Shown: positions 1 through 8,343, numbered from the stretch's first letter. The stretch: DNA of 64,000 nucleotides from VXYL01 sp963666465 (GCA_963666465.1 OY762824.1:2046001-2110000); one strand, 5' to 3'. The notes: a model not told the origin generated them from the sequence alone. Numbers and translations are program-made.

Positions 1-286
1 CGAGGATGTCGATGCGCCCGAAGGCGTTGACGGCGTCGGCGGCGATGGTCTTGGCGCCGTCGCGGTCTGCCACGGAAGCCTTGTTGGCCACAGCGGCGCC
101 GCCCATGCCGCGGATTTCCTCCACCACCGCGTCCGCCGCATCGCCGGCACCGGTGCCGTCCACGCTGCCGCCAAGGTCGTTCACCACCACCTTGGCGCCG
201 CGCTTGGCGAACTCGATGGCGTGGCAACGCCCGATTCCCCCGCCGGCCCCCGTAACGATCGCCACCTTGCCTTCGAACTCGCTCAT
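1..286 (-). CDS. SDR-family oxidoreductase, N-terminal part (runs off the window)
   Basis: The N-terminal 95 codons of a short-chain dehydrogenase/reductase are visible; the rest lies beyond the left edge. The reading opens with MSEFEGKVAIVTGAGGGIGR, a Rossmann-fold start with the TGxxxGIG dinucleotide-binding motif. It continues with an acidic beta-2 end (VVVNDLGG), which usually favours NAD(H). The VNDLGG segment resembles MFE-2/HSD17B4-type 3-hydroxyacyl-CoA dehydrogenases, so a beta-oxidation role is possible but inferred. The ATG is preceded by a GAGGGG ribosome binding site at suitable spacing, and the gene is divergent from the PhyH gene. No catalytic Ser/Tyr/Lys can be checked because that region is missing. 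Confidence 0.85.
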   Translation of the reverse strand, partial: MSEFEGKVAIVTGAGGGIGRCHAIEFAKRGAKVVVNDLGGSVDGTGAGDAADAVVEEIRGMGGAAVANKASVADRDGAKTIAADAVNAFGRIDIL

Positions 287-421
287 CGTCTTCCCCTCGT
301 TCGTTTTCGTGGTTGCCCGCGCTGCCGCCACTGCGACATTTGCGAGCCTTCGGGCTACCATGGAAGCGCTTCGAGCCAAGCCGCGCCTCACCCCGCCCAT
401 TCCCGGCACCGAGCCCAAGCC

Positions 422-1207
422 ATGACCACGCCCATCGGCGCAGACCAGATCAAGCAGTACAAGGCGCGCGGCCATACCACCGTTGAGGGCTTTTTCGTAC
501 CGCGCGAGGTCGCCGCGATGCAACGCGAGGTGGAGCGCTGGATCAACCAAGGGTTGCCGCGAGACGTGGCCATCCCCGACTCGCGCCGGAACCTGCAGCT
601 CATTCCGCTGTTCCCGCAAAGCCGGCTGTTCCGTGCCTTGCCCTTCCATCCTCGCGTTGTCGGGGCGGTATCTGCCCTGCTCGGCGATCCTGTGGTGAAG
701 ATTCTCGATCAGATGTTCTACAAGCCGCCCCGCGTCGGCATGGGCACCAACTGGCACACCGACAACGCCTACTTCCACATCCCGAAGCCCATCTGCGGGT
801 GCGCCATGTGGATCGCCATCCACGACGCAAACCGGGACAACGGCACGCTCAAGGTGATGCCGGACATGGTGGAGCGAGAACTCCTGCACGACCGCGACCC
901 GGCGAGCGACCACCACATCCGCACCTGGCTCGACGAGAAGAGCGCCGTGCATTGCGAACTCGCCGCCGGTGGCGCCGCCTTCTTCAGCTTCGGCACCCCC
1001 CACGCCACCGGCGCCAATCCCACCGACTCCGGCCGCGCCGGCGTCGGCATCCATTTCGTGAACCTCGACCACGCCTCGGAAGACATGAAGCAGGGCAAGC
1101 GCTGGCAACACGCGCGGCTCACGGGGCCCGGTGCCACCGGCGGGGAGAGGGAATACGGCGAACGAGTGTCCTTCAGCCAGGAAGTGGAAAAGGTCCTTGC
1201 CCTATAG
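422..1207 (+). CDS. Phytanoyl-CoA dioxygenase (PhyH) family protein
   Basis: This 261-residue protein belongs to the Fe(II)/2-oxoglutarate-dependent PhyH superfamily, whose members hydroxylate acyl-CoAs, small metabolites or natural products. The facial triad is visible: H112 and D114 in NWHTDNAYFH, and H194 in the FGTPHATG segment. R205 is a good candidate for binding the 2-oxoglutarate carboxylate. Length is normal for the family. An upstream in-frame ATG near 221 would add 67 residues of low-quality sequence, so the ATG at 422, where homology-like sequence begins, was preferred. The substrate cannot be deduced. The divergent SDR neighbour could act on a hydroxylated product, but that is only a guess. 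Confidence 0.85.
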   Translation: MTTPIGADQIKQYKARGHTTVEGFFVPREVAAMQREVERWINQGLPRDVAIPDSRRNLQLIPLFPQSRLFRALPFHPRVVGAVSALLGDPVVKILDQMFYKPPRVGMGTNWHTDNAYFHIPKPICGCAMWIAIHDANRDNGTLKVMPDMVERELLHDRDPASDHHIRTWLDEKSAVHCELAAGGAAFFSFGTPHATGANPTDSGRAGVGIHFVNLDHASEDMKQGKRWQHARLTGPGATGGEREYGERVSFSQEVEKVLAL

Positions 1208-1230
1208 GACCGACACTCTGGAGGACCTTG

Positions 1231-1593
1231 TCAGCCGCCAGCCTTGGTGAAGCGATCTGCGTTCACAAGAAATGCGTTCCACGGCTGCGTCGGTTCGGTC
1301 CGCTCGGCGTCTTCGTATTGCCTCGCCAGCACCCAGAGCGTGTGCAGGGTCGCGCCGTCGAGGCGGCCCGAAAAGGTGCTGATCGAGTGGAGGTTGGCCG
1401 CATCGTCGGTGAAGTTGACGGCGAAGGAGACGACCTGGCCATTGGCAACGCCGAGCACCGGATACGACCTGTCCTGCGCCGCCCGGCCCTTGGCTGATTG
1501 GAAGGTGCCGCGCAGCTCGCCGCCGCCATCGACGCTTTCGATGCGAAGCCTCGAACCGTTCTGGTTCACCCATTCCCCAACCAAGTCCGTCAT
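1231..1593 (-). CDS. Avidin/streptavidin-family biotin-binding protein, cytoplasmic form
   Basis: This 120-residue protein matches the avidin eight-stranded barrel from end to end. Compared with remembered streptavidin positions, N10 and S14 (in WVNQNGS) correspond to N23 and S27, S33 to S45, S70 and S72 (in LHSISTFSG) to S88 and T90, W87 (in LHTLWVLAR) to W108, W105 to W120, and D113 (in NADRFTK) to D128. Three biotin-contact aromatics differ: F31 for Y43, F61 for W79 and F74 for W92; Phe at the last position also occurs in chicken avidin. No signal peptide is visible, unlike streptavidin and several rhizobial avidins, so it is probably intracellular. The ATG follows a GGGAGAGG ribosome binding site. 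Biological role unknown; biotin sequestration is an inference. Confidence 0.85.
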   Translation of the reverse strand: MTDLVGEWVNQNGSRLRIESVDGGGELRGTFQSAKGRAAQDRSYPVLGVANGQVVSFAVNFTDDAANLHSISTFSGRLDGATLHTLWVLARQYEDAERTEPTQPWNAFLVNADRFTKAGG

Positions 1594-1623
1594 CTGCCTC
1601 TCCCGCCGGTGTCGCCGGCATCG

Positions 1624-1643
1624 TAGCAGCCTGTCGGACTTGG
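1624..1643. repeat. Solitary IS1182-type terminal sequence
   Basis: The sequence TAGCAGCCTGTCGGACTTGG is nearly the same as the terminal inverted repeats of the IS1182-type element near 11.2-12.8 kb and the solitary end at 12.9 kb. No transposase lies beside it, so it is probably a relic or a miniature derivative. Confidence 0.55.
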
Positions 1644-1660
1644 CATGTGTGGGCCTTTGG

Positions 1661-1762
1661 CAGGAAGGCATCCTGCCTTCCCTAGCGAGCGCCGATAGGT
1701 GTTTCCTCAGCCGGCGATGCCAGCGCGCCTATGGCGCTGGTAGGGCAGCAGGATGCCTTTCC
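1661..1762. repeat. Imperfect palindromic repeat, intergenic
   Basis: A perfect 8-bp stem (GGAAGGCA / TGCCTTCC, loop TCC) lies at 1663-1681. It is echoed in inverted form by the GCAGGATGCCTTTCC segment near 1748, so the block is a larger inverted repeat. Short GGCATCCTGCC-like words recur at about 34.58, 34.70 and 56.53 kb, suggesting a dispersed REP-like family. It lies between the avidin gene and an SDR. Confidence 0.5.
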
Positions 1763-1857
1763 TACGAGGGCCCGTCGTACTTTCGAGGTTGGCGAGCCGC
1801 CATTGCCAATATCGTCTGCGTTAGAGTTTCGCACGGCAACAGAAGGGGCGGACACTC

Positions 1858-2559
1858 ATGAGCGAAGCACGCATCGCACTGGTCACTGGCGTTGGCCCCG
1901 GCACCGGCAGCGCCATCGTGCGGCGGTTTGCACACGACTATCAGGTGGCCATGCTGGCGCGCAATGCCGAGCGGCTGGCAGAGATCGAGCAAGGCGTTCC
2001 GAACGCTCGCGCCTATCCGTGCGACGTGTCCGACCCCGATGCGTTGGCGGCGACGGTCGAGCAAGTGCGGGACGAACTGGGCCTGCCGGATGTTGTGGTC
2101 CACAACGCCGTCGGCGGTGCCTTTGGCGACTTCCTCAGCATCGACGCCGACGTGCTTGAACGCAACTTCGCCGTCAACGTCATGGCGCTCTTGCACCTAG
2201 GCAGGCTTGTCGCTCCCGGCATGATCGCGCGTGGCAGCGGCGCGATCGTCTGCACCGGCAACACCGCCGCCTATCGCGGCAAGGATTTCTTCGCCGGTTT
2301 CGCGCCCACCAAGGCGGCGCAGCGCATCCTTGCCGAGTCCATGGCGCGCTCGCTGGGGCCGAAAGGCGTCCACGTCGGCTATGTGGCCATCGATGCGGTC
2401 ATCGACCTCGAATGGACGCGCCGCCGCAATCCCGACGCCCCCGACGACTATTACTGCAAGCCGGACGACATCGCCGCGGAAGTGTGGCACCTCGCCCACC
2501 AGCCGAAGAGCGCTTGGACTTTCGACGTGATGATCCGTCCCTTCGGCGAGACGTGGTAG
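1858..2559 (+). CDS. SDR-family protein with altered active site
   Basis: The protein has 233 residues and a Rossmann nucleotide-binding motif (LVTGVGPGTGSAI). The classical SDR signature is degenerate. Where a YxxxK motif is expected, the sequence reads GFAPTKAAQR, so Phe replaces the catalytic Tyr while Lys is kept. The preceding Ser region reads CTGNTAAYRG. The NAG-type motif is also altered (HNAVGGAFG). It may be a non-catalytic or mechanistically divergent SDR, a subtype often annotated simply as SDR oxidoreductase. It is followed 23 bp later by pgk on the same strand, so co-transcription is possible. Substrate unknown. Confidence 0.75.
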   Translation: MSEARIALVTGVGPGTGSAIVRRFAHDYQVAMLARNAERLAEIEQGVPNARAYPCDVSDPDALAATVEQVRDELGLPDVVVHNAVGGAFGDFLSIDADVLERNFAVNVMALLHLGRLVAPGMIARGSGAIVCTGNTAAYRGKDFFAGFAPTKAAQRILAESMARSLGPKGVHVGYVAIDAVIDLEWTRRRNPDAPDDYYCKPDDIAAEVWHLAHQPKSAWTFDVMIRPFGETW

Positions 2560-2582
2560 GCAGCGTGCCGCGCACCACCGCA

Positions 2583-3755
2583 ATGGCCCCAAAGCGCGCA
2601 TTCCTTCGCATGGCGGAACAGGACCTCGCCGGAAAGCGAGTGCTCATCCGGGAAGACCTGAACGTGCCCGTGCAAGACGGCATGGTCGCCAGCACCGCGA
2701 GAATCGACGCCGCGCTGCCCACCTTGCGCCATTGCCTCGATGCCGGCGCGGCCGTGATCGTCATGTCCCACCTAGGCCGACCGAATCCCGGCGCCATCGA
2801 TCCAGCGCTTTCTCTGGCACCGGTGGCGACGGCCCTATCGGAGGCGCTGGGCCTCGCTGTGCCACTCGTTTCCGACTCGGAGCAGAGCGTCGAAGTGGCG
2901 CCGGGGCAATTGGCGCTGCTCGAGAACGTGCGCTTCTGCGCCGGCGAGACGGAGAACGACGACGCCCTGGCGCGGCGCTATGCGTCACTCGCGGACATTT
3001 TCGTGATGGACGCCTTCGCCACCGCCCATCGGGCGCAGGCTTCCACCCACGGCGTGGCGCGGTTCGCGGCGGCGGCATTTGCCGGGCCCTTGCTGGCGGC
3101 GGAACTCGACGCGCTCGACCACGCCCTAACCGCCCCGGCTCGACCCGTGGTGGCCATCGTCGGAGGCAGCAAGGTCTCCACCAAGCTCGCCGTGCTCGAA
3201 TCCTTGGCCGAAGTCGCCGACGCGCTCATCGTCGGCGGCGGCATCGCCAACACGTTCCTGCTGGCCGTAGGGCAGGGAATAGGTGCTTCTCTGGCCGAAC
3301 CGGAACTCGTGGACGTTGCGCGACGAATCGCCGAGAGGGCGGATGTGCCGATGCCAGTGGACGTGATGACCGCCCCATCCCCGGATGCATCGGCAGCGCT
3401 CTTGAGGCCAGCACGCGAAGTGCCCGAAGGCGAGATGGTCCTCGACATCGGCCCCGAGTCCGCCCGCCGCTACCGAGACATCCTGAAGAACGCAGCCACG
3501 ATCCTCTGGAACGGCCCGCTCGGAGTGTTCGAACGCGACCACTTCGGCGAAGGCACCAGAGTGGTTGCGGAAGCGGTGGCCTCCTCATCCGGCTTTTCCA
3601 TCGCCGGCGGCGGCGATACGCTGGCAGCGGTGGAGAAATACGGCGTCGCCGATGGCATCTCCTATCTTTCCACCGGCGGCGGCGCGTTCCTCGAGTATGT
3701 CGAGGGCAAGCCGTTGCCCGGCGTCGAAGTGCTGAAACAACGGAGGTTCGGCTGA
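2583..3755 (+). CDS. pgk: Phosphoglycerate kinase
   Basis: Pgk interconverts 1,3-bisphosphoglycerate + ADP and 3-phosphoglycerate + ATP in glycolysis, gluconeogenesis and the Calvin cycle. All family motifs are present in order: LIREDLNVP, SHLGRP, LLENVRF, ATAHRAQAS, GGSKVSTKLAVLE, GGGIANTFL, WNGPLGVFE, GGGDTLAAVEKYG and STGGGAFLEYVEGK. The only small departure is DAFATAHRA, where DAFGTAHRA is commoner. The 390-residue length fits the family (E. coli about 387). The ATG at 2583 aligns best with E. coli; a later ATG at 2610 is possible, and neither has a strong ribosome binding site. It is not next to gap or fba; its neighbours are an SDR and an ankyrin gene. Confidence 0.95.
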   Translation: MAPKRAFLRMAEQDLAGKRVLIREDLNVPVQDGMVASTARIDAALPTLRHCLDAGAAVIVMSHLGRPNPGAIDPALSLAPVATALSEALGLAVPLVSDSEQSVEVAPGQLALLENVRFCAGETENDDALARRYASLADIFVMDAFATAHRAQASTHGVARFAAAAFAGPLLAAELDALDHALTAPARPVVAIVGGSKVSTKLAVLESLAEVADALIVGGGIANTFLLAVGQGIGASLAEPELVDVARRIAERADVPMPVDVMTAPSPDASAALLRPAREVPEGEMVLDIGPESARRYRDILKNAATILWNGPLGVFERDHFGEGTRVVAEAVASSSGFSIAGGGDTLAAVEKYGVADGISYLSTGGGAFLEYVEGKPLPGVEVLKQRRFG

Positions 3756-4729
3756 TGTCCGAAGACTTCACCGCTGCCGCAACCGCGGCGCAAGACGGCA
3801 ATCTCGAAGCGCTCGCAGCCATCGTCAAGCGCTCGCCGGACGTGCTCGCCGACCAGGACCAGGATGGACAAACCCTCATTGCCCTCGCCTGCCGCGCGGC
3901 CACCGGCAATGTCGCCATTCCGCTGCATCCCGGCACGCCCGAACAGCACGCGGCCGTGGACCTCATACTGCACGCCGGCGCCGACCCCAACGTTGCCGAC
4001 AAAGACAGCTGGACGCCGCTTCACACCGCCGGCATGGCCGGCCACACGAGCCTCGCCAGCCGACTGGTGGCGGCCGGCGCCTCGGTGGCCGCGGGGGCCC
4101 ACGGCAAGTCGGGCGGCACGCCACTTTCCTACGCGCTCTTCTACGCCAAGCCATACATGGCCGAAGCACTCGCACCGGTGGTTCCCGACAATCTCCGCGC
4201 CGCGGCCGCGCTCGGCCGCGACCTCGGCCGGTTCTTCGACGGCGACGATTTGACGGCAGGCGCCACCGACGGCCTCGACTTCTACGCCCCCGTTTTCTTC
4301 CCAACCTGGCAACGCACCCTGGCGAAACAGGAAGTGCTCGACGAAGCGCTCTCGTGGGCAGCGCGCAACAACCAATGCGGGTCGATGGCCGAACTGGTGA
4401 AGCGTGGCGCAAACGTGAACGCCAATCCGTTTCGCGGCACGCCGCTCCTGTGGGCCTGCTACAGCGACAAGGTGGAAGCGGCCGAATGGCTCTTGGACCA
4501 CGGCGCAGATCCAGACCTGCGCCACGACTGGGGCGGTGCAGGCCACGGCGTCAACGCCGTCGCAATGCACCTGGCCGCACAACACAACGCCGTGAACTGC
4601 GTCAAGCTGCTGCTCGACCGCGGCGCCGACGCCACCATCGTCGACGGTGCCCACGACGGCACGCCCCTCGGCTGGGCAGAATTCGGCGGCGCCACCGAGG
4701 CGGTGGAGTTGCTCAAGGGAGCGGGGTAG
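3755..4729 (+). CDS. Ankyrin-repeat protein
   Basis: This 324-residue protein consists of ankyrin repeats, seen as units such as DSWTPLHTAGMAGH, GGTPLSYALFYAK, RGTPLLWACYSDK and DGTPLGWAEFGGA, each followed by LL..GADP-type turns. Ankyrin repeats bind other proteins. No enzymatic domain, signal peptide or membrane segment is visible, so it is predicted to be a cytoplasmic scaffold or adaptor. Its ATG overlaps the pgk TGA by one base, with an upstream GGAGG, so it is translationally coupled to pgk. A central segment (about residues 145-200) lacks clear repeats and may be a divergent insert. Partner unknown. Confidence 0.85.
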   Translation: MSEDFTAAATAAQDGNLEALAAIVKRSPDVLADQDQDGQTLIALACRAATGNVAIPLHPGTPEQHAAVDLILHAGADPNVADKDSWTPLHTAGMAGHTSLASRLVAAGASVAAGAHGKSGGTPLSYALFYAKPYMAEALAPVVPDNLRAAAALGRDLGRFFDGDDLTAGATDGLDFYAPVFFPTWQRTLAKQEVLDEALSWAARNNQCGSMAELVKRGANVNANPFRGTPLLWACYSDKVEAAEWLLDHGADPDLRHDWGGAGHGVNAVAMHLAAQHNAVNCVKLLLDRGADATIVDGAHDGTPLGWAEFGGATEAVELLKGAG

Positions 4730-4733
4730 GCAA

Positions 4734-5420
4734 GTGGCGGCTGATCGGCAACGGAAGTTTTTCTGGCACGGCCTGCTGACGGCCTTGGCGCTGGCCGTGA
4801 TCATCGTGCTTTACCGTCAAGGCGCGTTCGACTCCGGCCAAGGCGAGGAGACTGCCGAGCCGCCGAACGAAGTGGTCGCTCCCGTCGAGGATGCACCGCC
4901 CGATGCCGTGACAGCCCCCGACCCATCCCAAGGTGAAGCGGCAAGCACATTGCCGTCGATCCCCCCGGACACCGCCTGGACCGAGGTGGATGTTGCGGAC
5001 GTCAACCCGGAGTGGGTGCCCGAGTACCACGAGACCGTCGAAGGCGCGCTGCTGGTGGCCCTAGGCGACGGCATGAGAACCTGGAGCGCCGGCGACACCA
5101 TCGCCCTCCCGGTGCCCCAAATCGGCGAAGTGTTCCGACCGGTCATCGACGACGTGGATACCCTGATCGGCAACAACCGCTCCTACGTCGGCCGAACTCT
5201 AACCGTCGATGCCCCTTACTCGTTCGTCATAACCCTCGGCGAACACGAAACCTTCGGCTACGTCGGCACCCCCCAAGGCTCGTACGAACTCGTCGGCAAC
5301 GCCCGCCTTGCCTGGCTGATGCCCACCGCCAACATGGACCAGCACGTGGACTACAGCAAACCCGACTATTTCTACCTGGACGAGAATGGGCAGCGCATCG
5401 ACGACGAGCACGAGCACTGA
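4734..5420 (+). CDS. Membrane-anchored hypothetical protein
   Basis: The protein is 228 residues if it starts at the GTG just behind a GGGAGCGGGG ribosome binding site, 5 nt after the ankyrin gene. A basic N-terminus precedes one membrane helix (WHGLLTALALAVIIVLY, about residues 10-27). An acidic Pro/Ala/Glu-rich linker (about 30-75) leads to a globular C-terminal domain of about 140 residues containing YHETVEGALLVALGDGM and HETFGYVGTPQG. The topology suggests a periplasmic domain tethered to the inner membrane. I recognise no family. The spacing suggests an operon with pgk and the ankyrin gene. Confidence 0.65.
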   Translation: MAADRQRKFFWHGLLTALALAVIIVLYRQGAFDSGQGEETAEPPNEVVAPVEDAPPDAVTAPDPSQGEAASTLPSIPPDTAWTEVDVADVNPEWVPEYHETVEGALLVALGDGMRTWSAGDTIALPVPQIGEVFRPVIDDVDTLIGNNRSYVGRTLTVDAPYSFVITLGEHETFGYVGTPQGSYELVGNARLAWLMPTANMDQHVDYSKPDYFYLDENGQRIDDEHEH

Positions 5421-5437
5421 CCGAGGCGGCATCCGGG

Positions 5438-6421
5438 CTACCGGCCGGCGGCTTCCTCCAACTCCATCACCACGAAGCTCGACCAGAACGGCGCCTGCCG
5501 ATGGTCGGCGGCCAGCACGGCGACAAGAAAATGCCGCTGGCGGCCATTGATCGTCAGATTCACAGGCTCCGCCTGACGCGGCGCCAAGCTGGAAACATGC
5601 GCTGGACTATCCTCGCTGGCACCGCAAGGGTATATCTCGTAGTCCGCGTAGCCTTCCGCGAAGATCCGCACGCGCAGGCGCATGGGGAGGCGCCTGCCGA
5701 GGCAAGTCCCGCTCGACCCCCACTCCCGGGGAGTCGTTTCCGCCAGTTTGCCCTCGTTGACCAAATGGAGTCGCGTCGGGCCGTACACCATTGTCGGGGA
5801 CAGGGAGCGCCTGGGCCTCTGGGGCGGAGCAACGCTTTCGAGGCTCACCTGGCCGATGCTGCGGTTCGTCGCCTCTCCCTCACCCACCACGAAGGCCATG
5901 TTGTCCCTGCCCGTCCTGACGAGCATGAGAGGCAGTCGCGCGGGGCTCGGTGCCTTCACCACTTGGTCATTTCCGGACATTGCCGGATCCTTGAACGTCA
6001 CGTCGATCGGCACCGCGGTTCGCTCGTCGATGGCGAACCAGCCGCCGGCTGGCGTTGCATGCTCACGCAGATCGAAACTGTCCGGTTTCCGGATTTCCTG
6101 GAGCTGCGCGTGTAGCTCGCCATTGAAGAACCAGATGCTGGCAAGCAGCACGGCGGCGCTCCCGCCCATCTTGATCGGCCCGAGGTTGAAGCCCGCGCTC
6201 GACACCCCGCCCAGGATGCCATACAGCAGCGTGGCCACTGCGCAGGCCAGCAGAACCGAAATGACCAGTGCCGGCGCATTGCCGGTGTCGAATGATGCGA
6301 GCACCACACCCGCGACAAGGCAGGCGGCGATAACGGCTGCCACGAAAACGAACGGCCCGGTCCGGCTCTCCCGATCTATCAGCCGATGAGTCGCTGGCGA
6401 AAGCGGGTCGGTTTCAGCCAT
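5438..6421 (-). CDS. Hypothetical membrane protein, divergent from the DUF2235 gene
   Basis: The protein has 327 residues. Its N-terminal third holds three predicted membrane helices (VFVAAVIAACLVAGVVLA, ALVISVLLACAVATLLYGI, GGSAAVLLASIWFF). The remaining 200 residues are soluble, probably beta-rich and presumably extracytoplasmic. They include LPMRLRVRIFAEGYADYEI and end in a hydrophobic segment. No family was recognised. It reads away from the DUF2235 gene across a 73-bp intergenic region with an inverted repeat. Its architecture (N-terminal helices, then a beta-rich domain) resembles the protein encoded at 7573-8343, so the two may be distant relatives or partners. Confidence 0.65.
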   Translation of the reverse strand: MAETDPLSPATHRLIDRESRTGPFVFVAAVIAACLVAGVVLASFDTGNAPALVISVLLACAVATLLYGILGGVSSAGFNLGPIKMGGSAAVLLASIWFFNGELHAQLQEIRKPDSFDLREHATPAGGWFAIDERTAVPIDVTFKDPAMSGNDQVVKAPSPARLPLMLVRTGRDNMAFVVGEGEATNRSIGQVSLESVAPPQRPRRSLSPTMVYGPTRLHLVNEGKLAETTPREWGSSGTCLGRRLPMRLRVRIFAEGYADYEIYPCGASEDSPAHVSSLAPRQAEPVNLTINGRQRHFLVAVLAADHRQAPFWSSFVVMELEEAAGR

Positions 6422-6452
6422 ATCCTCTCACTTCGTGCAGCATGTATGAAAT

Positions 6453-6479
6453 CGTGTACATTGCCGCCGAGGGTACACG
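6453..6479. promoter_or_regulatory. Inverted repeat between divergent genes, possible operator
   Basis: A perfect dyad, CGTGTAC-N13-GTACACG, lies in the 73-bp gap between the divergent membrane-protein gene and the DUF2235 gene. It is centred about 30 bp from the DUF2235 GTG. Position and symmetry suit a regulator-binding site controlling both promoters. No regulator gene is adjacent. Confidence 0.45.
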
Positions 6480-6494
6480 AACGGAGATCGCCCC

Positions 6495-7457
6495 GTGAAA
6501 AACATCGTCCTCTGTTGCGACGGCACCGGCAACGAGTTTGGGCGCAACAACACCAATGTGGTGCTCACCTACCTGCTCGTCGAGAAGGGCGACAGTCAGG
6601 TTGCGTACTACGATCCAGGCGTCGGCACGGGAGGGTGGGAGTACGAAGAAGGTGGCGCGTTGCGCGCGACGGGGGACCAGGCCACAGGCCACGGATTGCA
6701 GAAGAACGTCGAGGATGCCTACCGCTACCTCATGGCGTGCTACGAGCCCGGCGACCAGATCTTCCTCTTCGGCTTTAGCCGCGGTGCCTTCACGGCGCGA
6801 TCCGTGGCGGGAATGCTGCACAAGTGCGGGCTGCTTCGACGCGATGCCGGCAATCTCGTGGAGTATGCGGCGAAGGTGTACAACACCGAAGACAACGACG
6901 CGCTTGCCAAGGAGTTCCGCAACGCTTTCGGTCGAGATTGCCCTGTTCATTTCGTCGGCGTTTGGGACACCGTGGAGTCGCTGGTCATGAACGCCGGCAA
7001 GCGCTTTCACGACGCCACCCTCAATCCGGAAGTCGCGCACGGCTACCATGCGCTGGCAATTGACGAGAGGCGCCGGGATTTCCCTGCGTCACTTTGGGAT
7101 GAGAAAACGGTGCAGCCGGGCCAGACGTTGGAACAGGTCTGGTTCGCGGGGGTTCATTCCGATGTCGGCGGCTGGTACGACGAACGCGGGCTGTCGAACA
7201 TCGCCCTGCACTGGATGCTCGCCAACGCGCAACGCTGCGGCTTGGAGCTGAACGAGACGGAACTCGCGCAGCACCGCCAGAACCCGCACGACAGGGCGCA
7301 CGAGTCCTACACCGGGTTTTGGCGAATGCGGGGGAGTGCCCCGCGCGAGATTCCGGAGCAAGCCAAGGTCCACAACAGCGTTCAGGAACGCATGAACCAA
7401 GCTACGAATGCCTACCAGCCCGACAATCTCCCCGCCCAAGTTCGGTTCGTCGAATAG
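6495..7457 (+). CDS. DUF2235 (Tle1-like) alpha/beta-hydrolase domain protein
   Basis: DUF2235 is the catalytic domain of the Tle1 phospholipase effectors of type VI secretion and also occurs in stand-alone bacterial and fungal proteins. The protein has 320 residues and opens with NIVLCCDGTGNEFG, the family signature. The nucleophile elbow is GFSRG (S95). Acid candidates are D158 (GVWDTV) and D223 (GVHSDVGG), and a late His is H293 (KVHNSV). The GTG start follows a GGAG. No T6SS genes (vgrG, hcp, PAAR) are in the window, so a secreted-effector role is unsupported. The following membrane and periplasmic genes may be immunity, targeting or partner proteins. Confidence 0.85.
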   Translation: MKNIVLCCDGTGNEFGRNNTNVVLTYLLVEKGDSQVAYYDPGVGTGGWEYEEGGALRATGDQATGHGLQKNVEDAYRYLMACYEPGDQIFLFGFSRGAFTARSVAGMLHKCGLLRRDAGNLVEYAAKVYNTEDNDALAKEFRNAFGRDCPVHFVGVWDTVESLVMNAGKRFHDATLNPEVAHGYHALAIDERRRDFPASLWDEKTVQPGQTLEQVWFAGVHSDVGGWYDERGLSNIALHWMLANAQRCGLELNETELAQHRQNPHDRAHESYTGFWRMRGSAPREIPEQAKVHNSVQERMNQATNAYQPDNLPAQVRFVE

Positions 7458-7572
7458 TCGTGGCTGGATCGAGCTTGATGAATCTGGCGGTGTGGTCGCG
7501 GTCGTGCCCGCCGGCACCTTGCGACCGTCGCCGCGCCGGCCGCAAGCCAGTGCGTCCGTGGGAGCGTAAAGC

Positions 7573-8343
7573 GTGAGCGAATCGAGTGCCGGGGCGGACC
7601 CGTCCACGGAAGCCCGCGTGTCGAAGGGCGCGTTCATCGTGGCGGTCGCATTCGCTGTGGCGTTCACGGGCGTGGGACTGTTCCTGGCTGCCCGCCCCTA
7701 CCTTTTCGCCGATACCGGCAACAGCACGTTCGTAGGACTCTTCATCGTCGGCCTCGGTGTTTCGTTCATATTGACGGCTGTGTTCGGCGAGCGGTACAAC
7801 GTCAAGGTGGCTGGATTCACCGGGGCCGGCAGCTTGGCCGCGCTCTCCCTGTTCATGTGGGTGGCGCATCGCTACATCCCTCCGCATCCACCGGACATCC
7901 GCGTGTTCAAGCTCTCGCTCGAATGTTCCTCTGTGACGCCTCTGGACCTGTTTGCGGTCATAGAGGGCTACGACGGTTCCAACGAAGAGCTCGCGGACAC
8001 GTTTCAGGCCCATTTCCCGAGTCGCCACGAAGAAATGCTGCTGCTTCCGCCGCACAATTACATGGCGCTCTCCGATTTCGTGATCGTCCGGCAGGATCGC
8101 GGACACATCCTGATTCCCGAACTGAGCAAGGGGCACACCATCTCGGTGTTCGCCAGCCCCGCAGAGCAAGGTCGTTCCGCCAGCATTGGAGAGCTGCAAG
8201 TGATGCCGCGCAAGGTGTTTTCCCTGGAGCTTGAGCACGACAAATCGAGGACCGGCCAGTCGATGGATGTAGAGGCGCACATCGATCTCGATCGCATTCA
8301 GGTCGATTGCGACAGCAACGTGAACCTGCACAGAGGGCTGTGA
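7573..8343 (+). CDS. Hypothetical membrane protein in the DUF2235 cluster
   Basis: The protein has 256 residues, with a GTG start behind a GGAGCG ribosome binding site. Three membrane helices lie in the first 105 residues (FIVAVAFAVAFTGVGLFLA, VGLFIVGLGVSFILTAVF, AGSLAALSLFMWVA). A soluble domain of about 150 residues follows, with MLLLPPHNYMALSDFVIV and a C-terminal beta-rich stretch. No family was recognised. The next gene starts on the last base of its stop codon, so the two are translationally coupled. Its layout mirrors the divergent gene at 5438-6421. Confidence 0.65.
   Translation: MSESSAGADPSTEARVSKGAFIVAVAFAVAFTGVGLFLAARPYLFADTGNSTFVGLFIVGLGVSFILTAVFGERYNVKVAGFTGAGSLAALSLFMWVAHRYIPPHPPDIRVFKLSLECSSVTPLDLFAVIEGYDGSNEELADTFQAHFPSRHEEMLLLPPHNYMALSDFVIVRQDRGHILIPELSKGHTISVFASPAEQGRSASIGELQVMPRKVFSLELEHDKSRTGQSMDVEAHIDLDRIQVDCDSNVNLHRGL

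Noticed and set aside
6..425. 139-codon plus-strand open frame at the left edge
   Set aside because: It is antisense to the partial SDR gene and low complexity (Ala/Pro/Ser).
6495..7457. Type VI secretion effector assignment for the DUF2235 gene
   Set aside because: No vgrG, hcp, PAAR or adaptor gene is in the window, so only the hydrolase domain call was kept.
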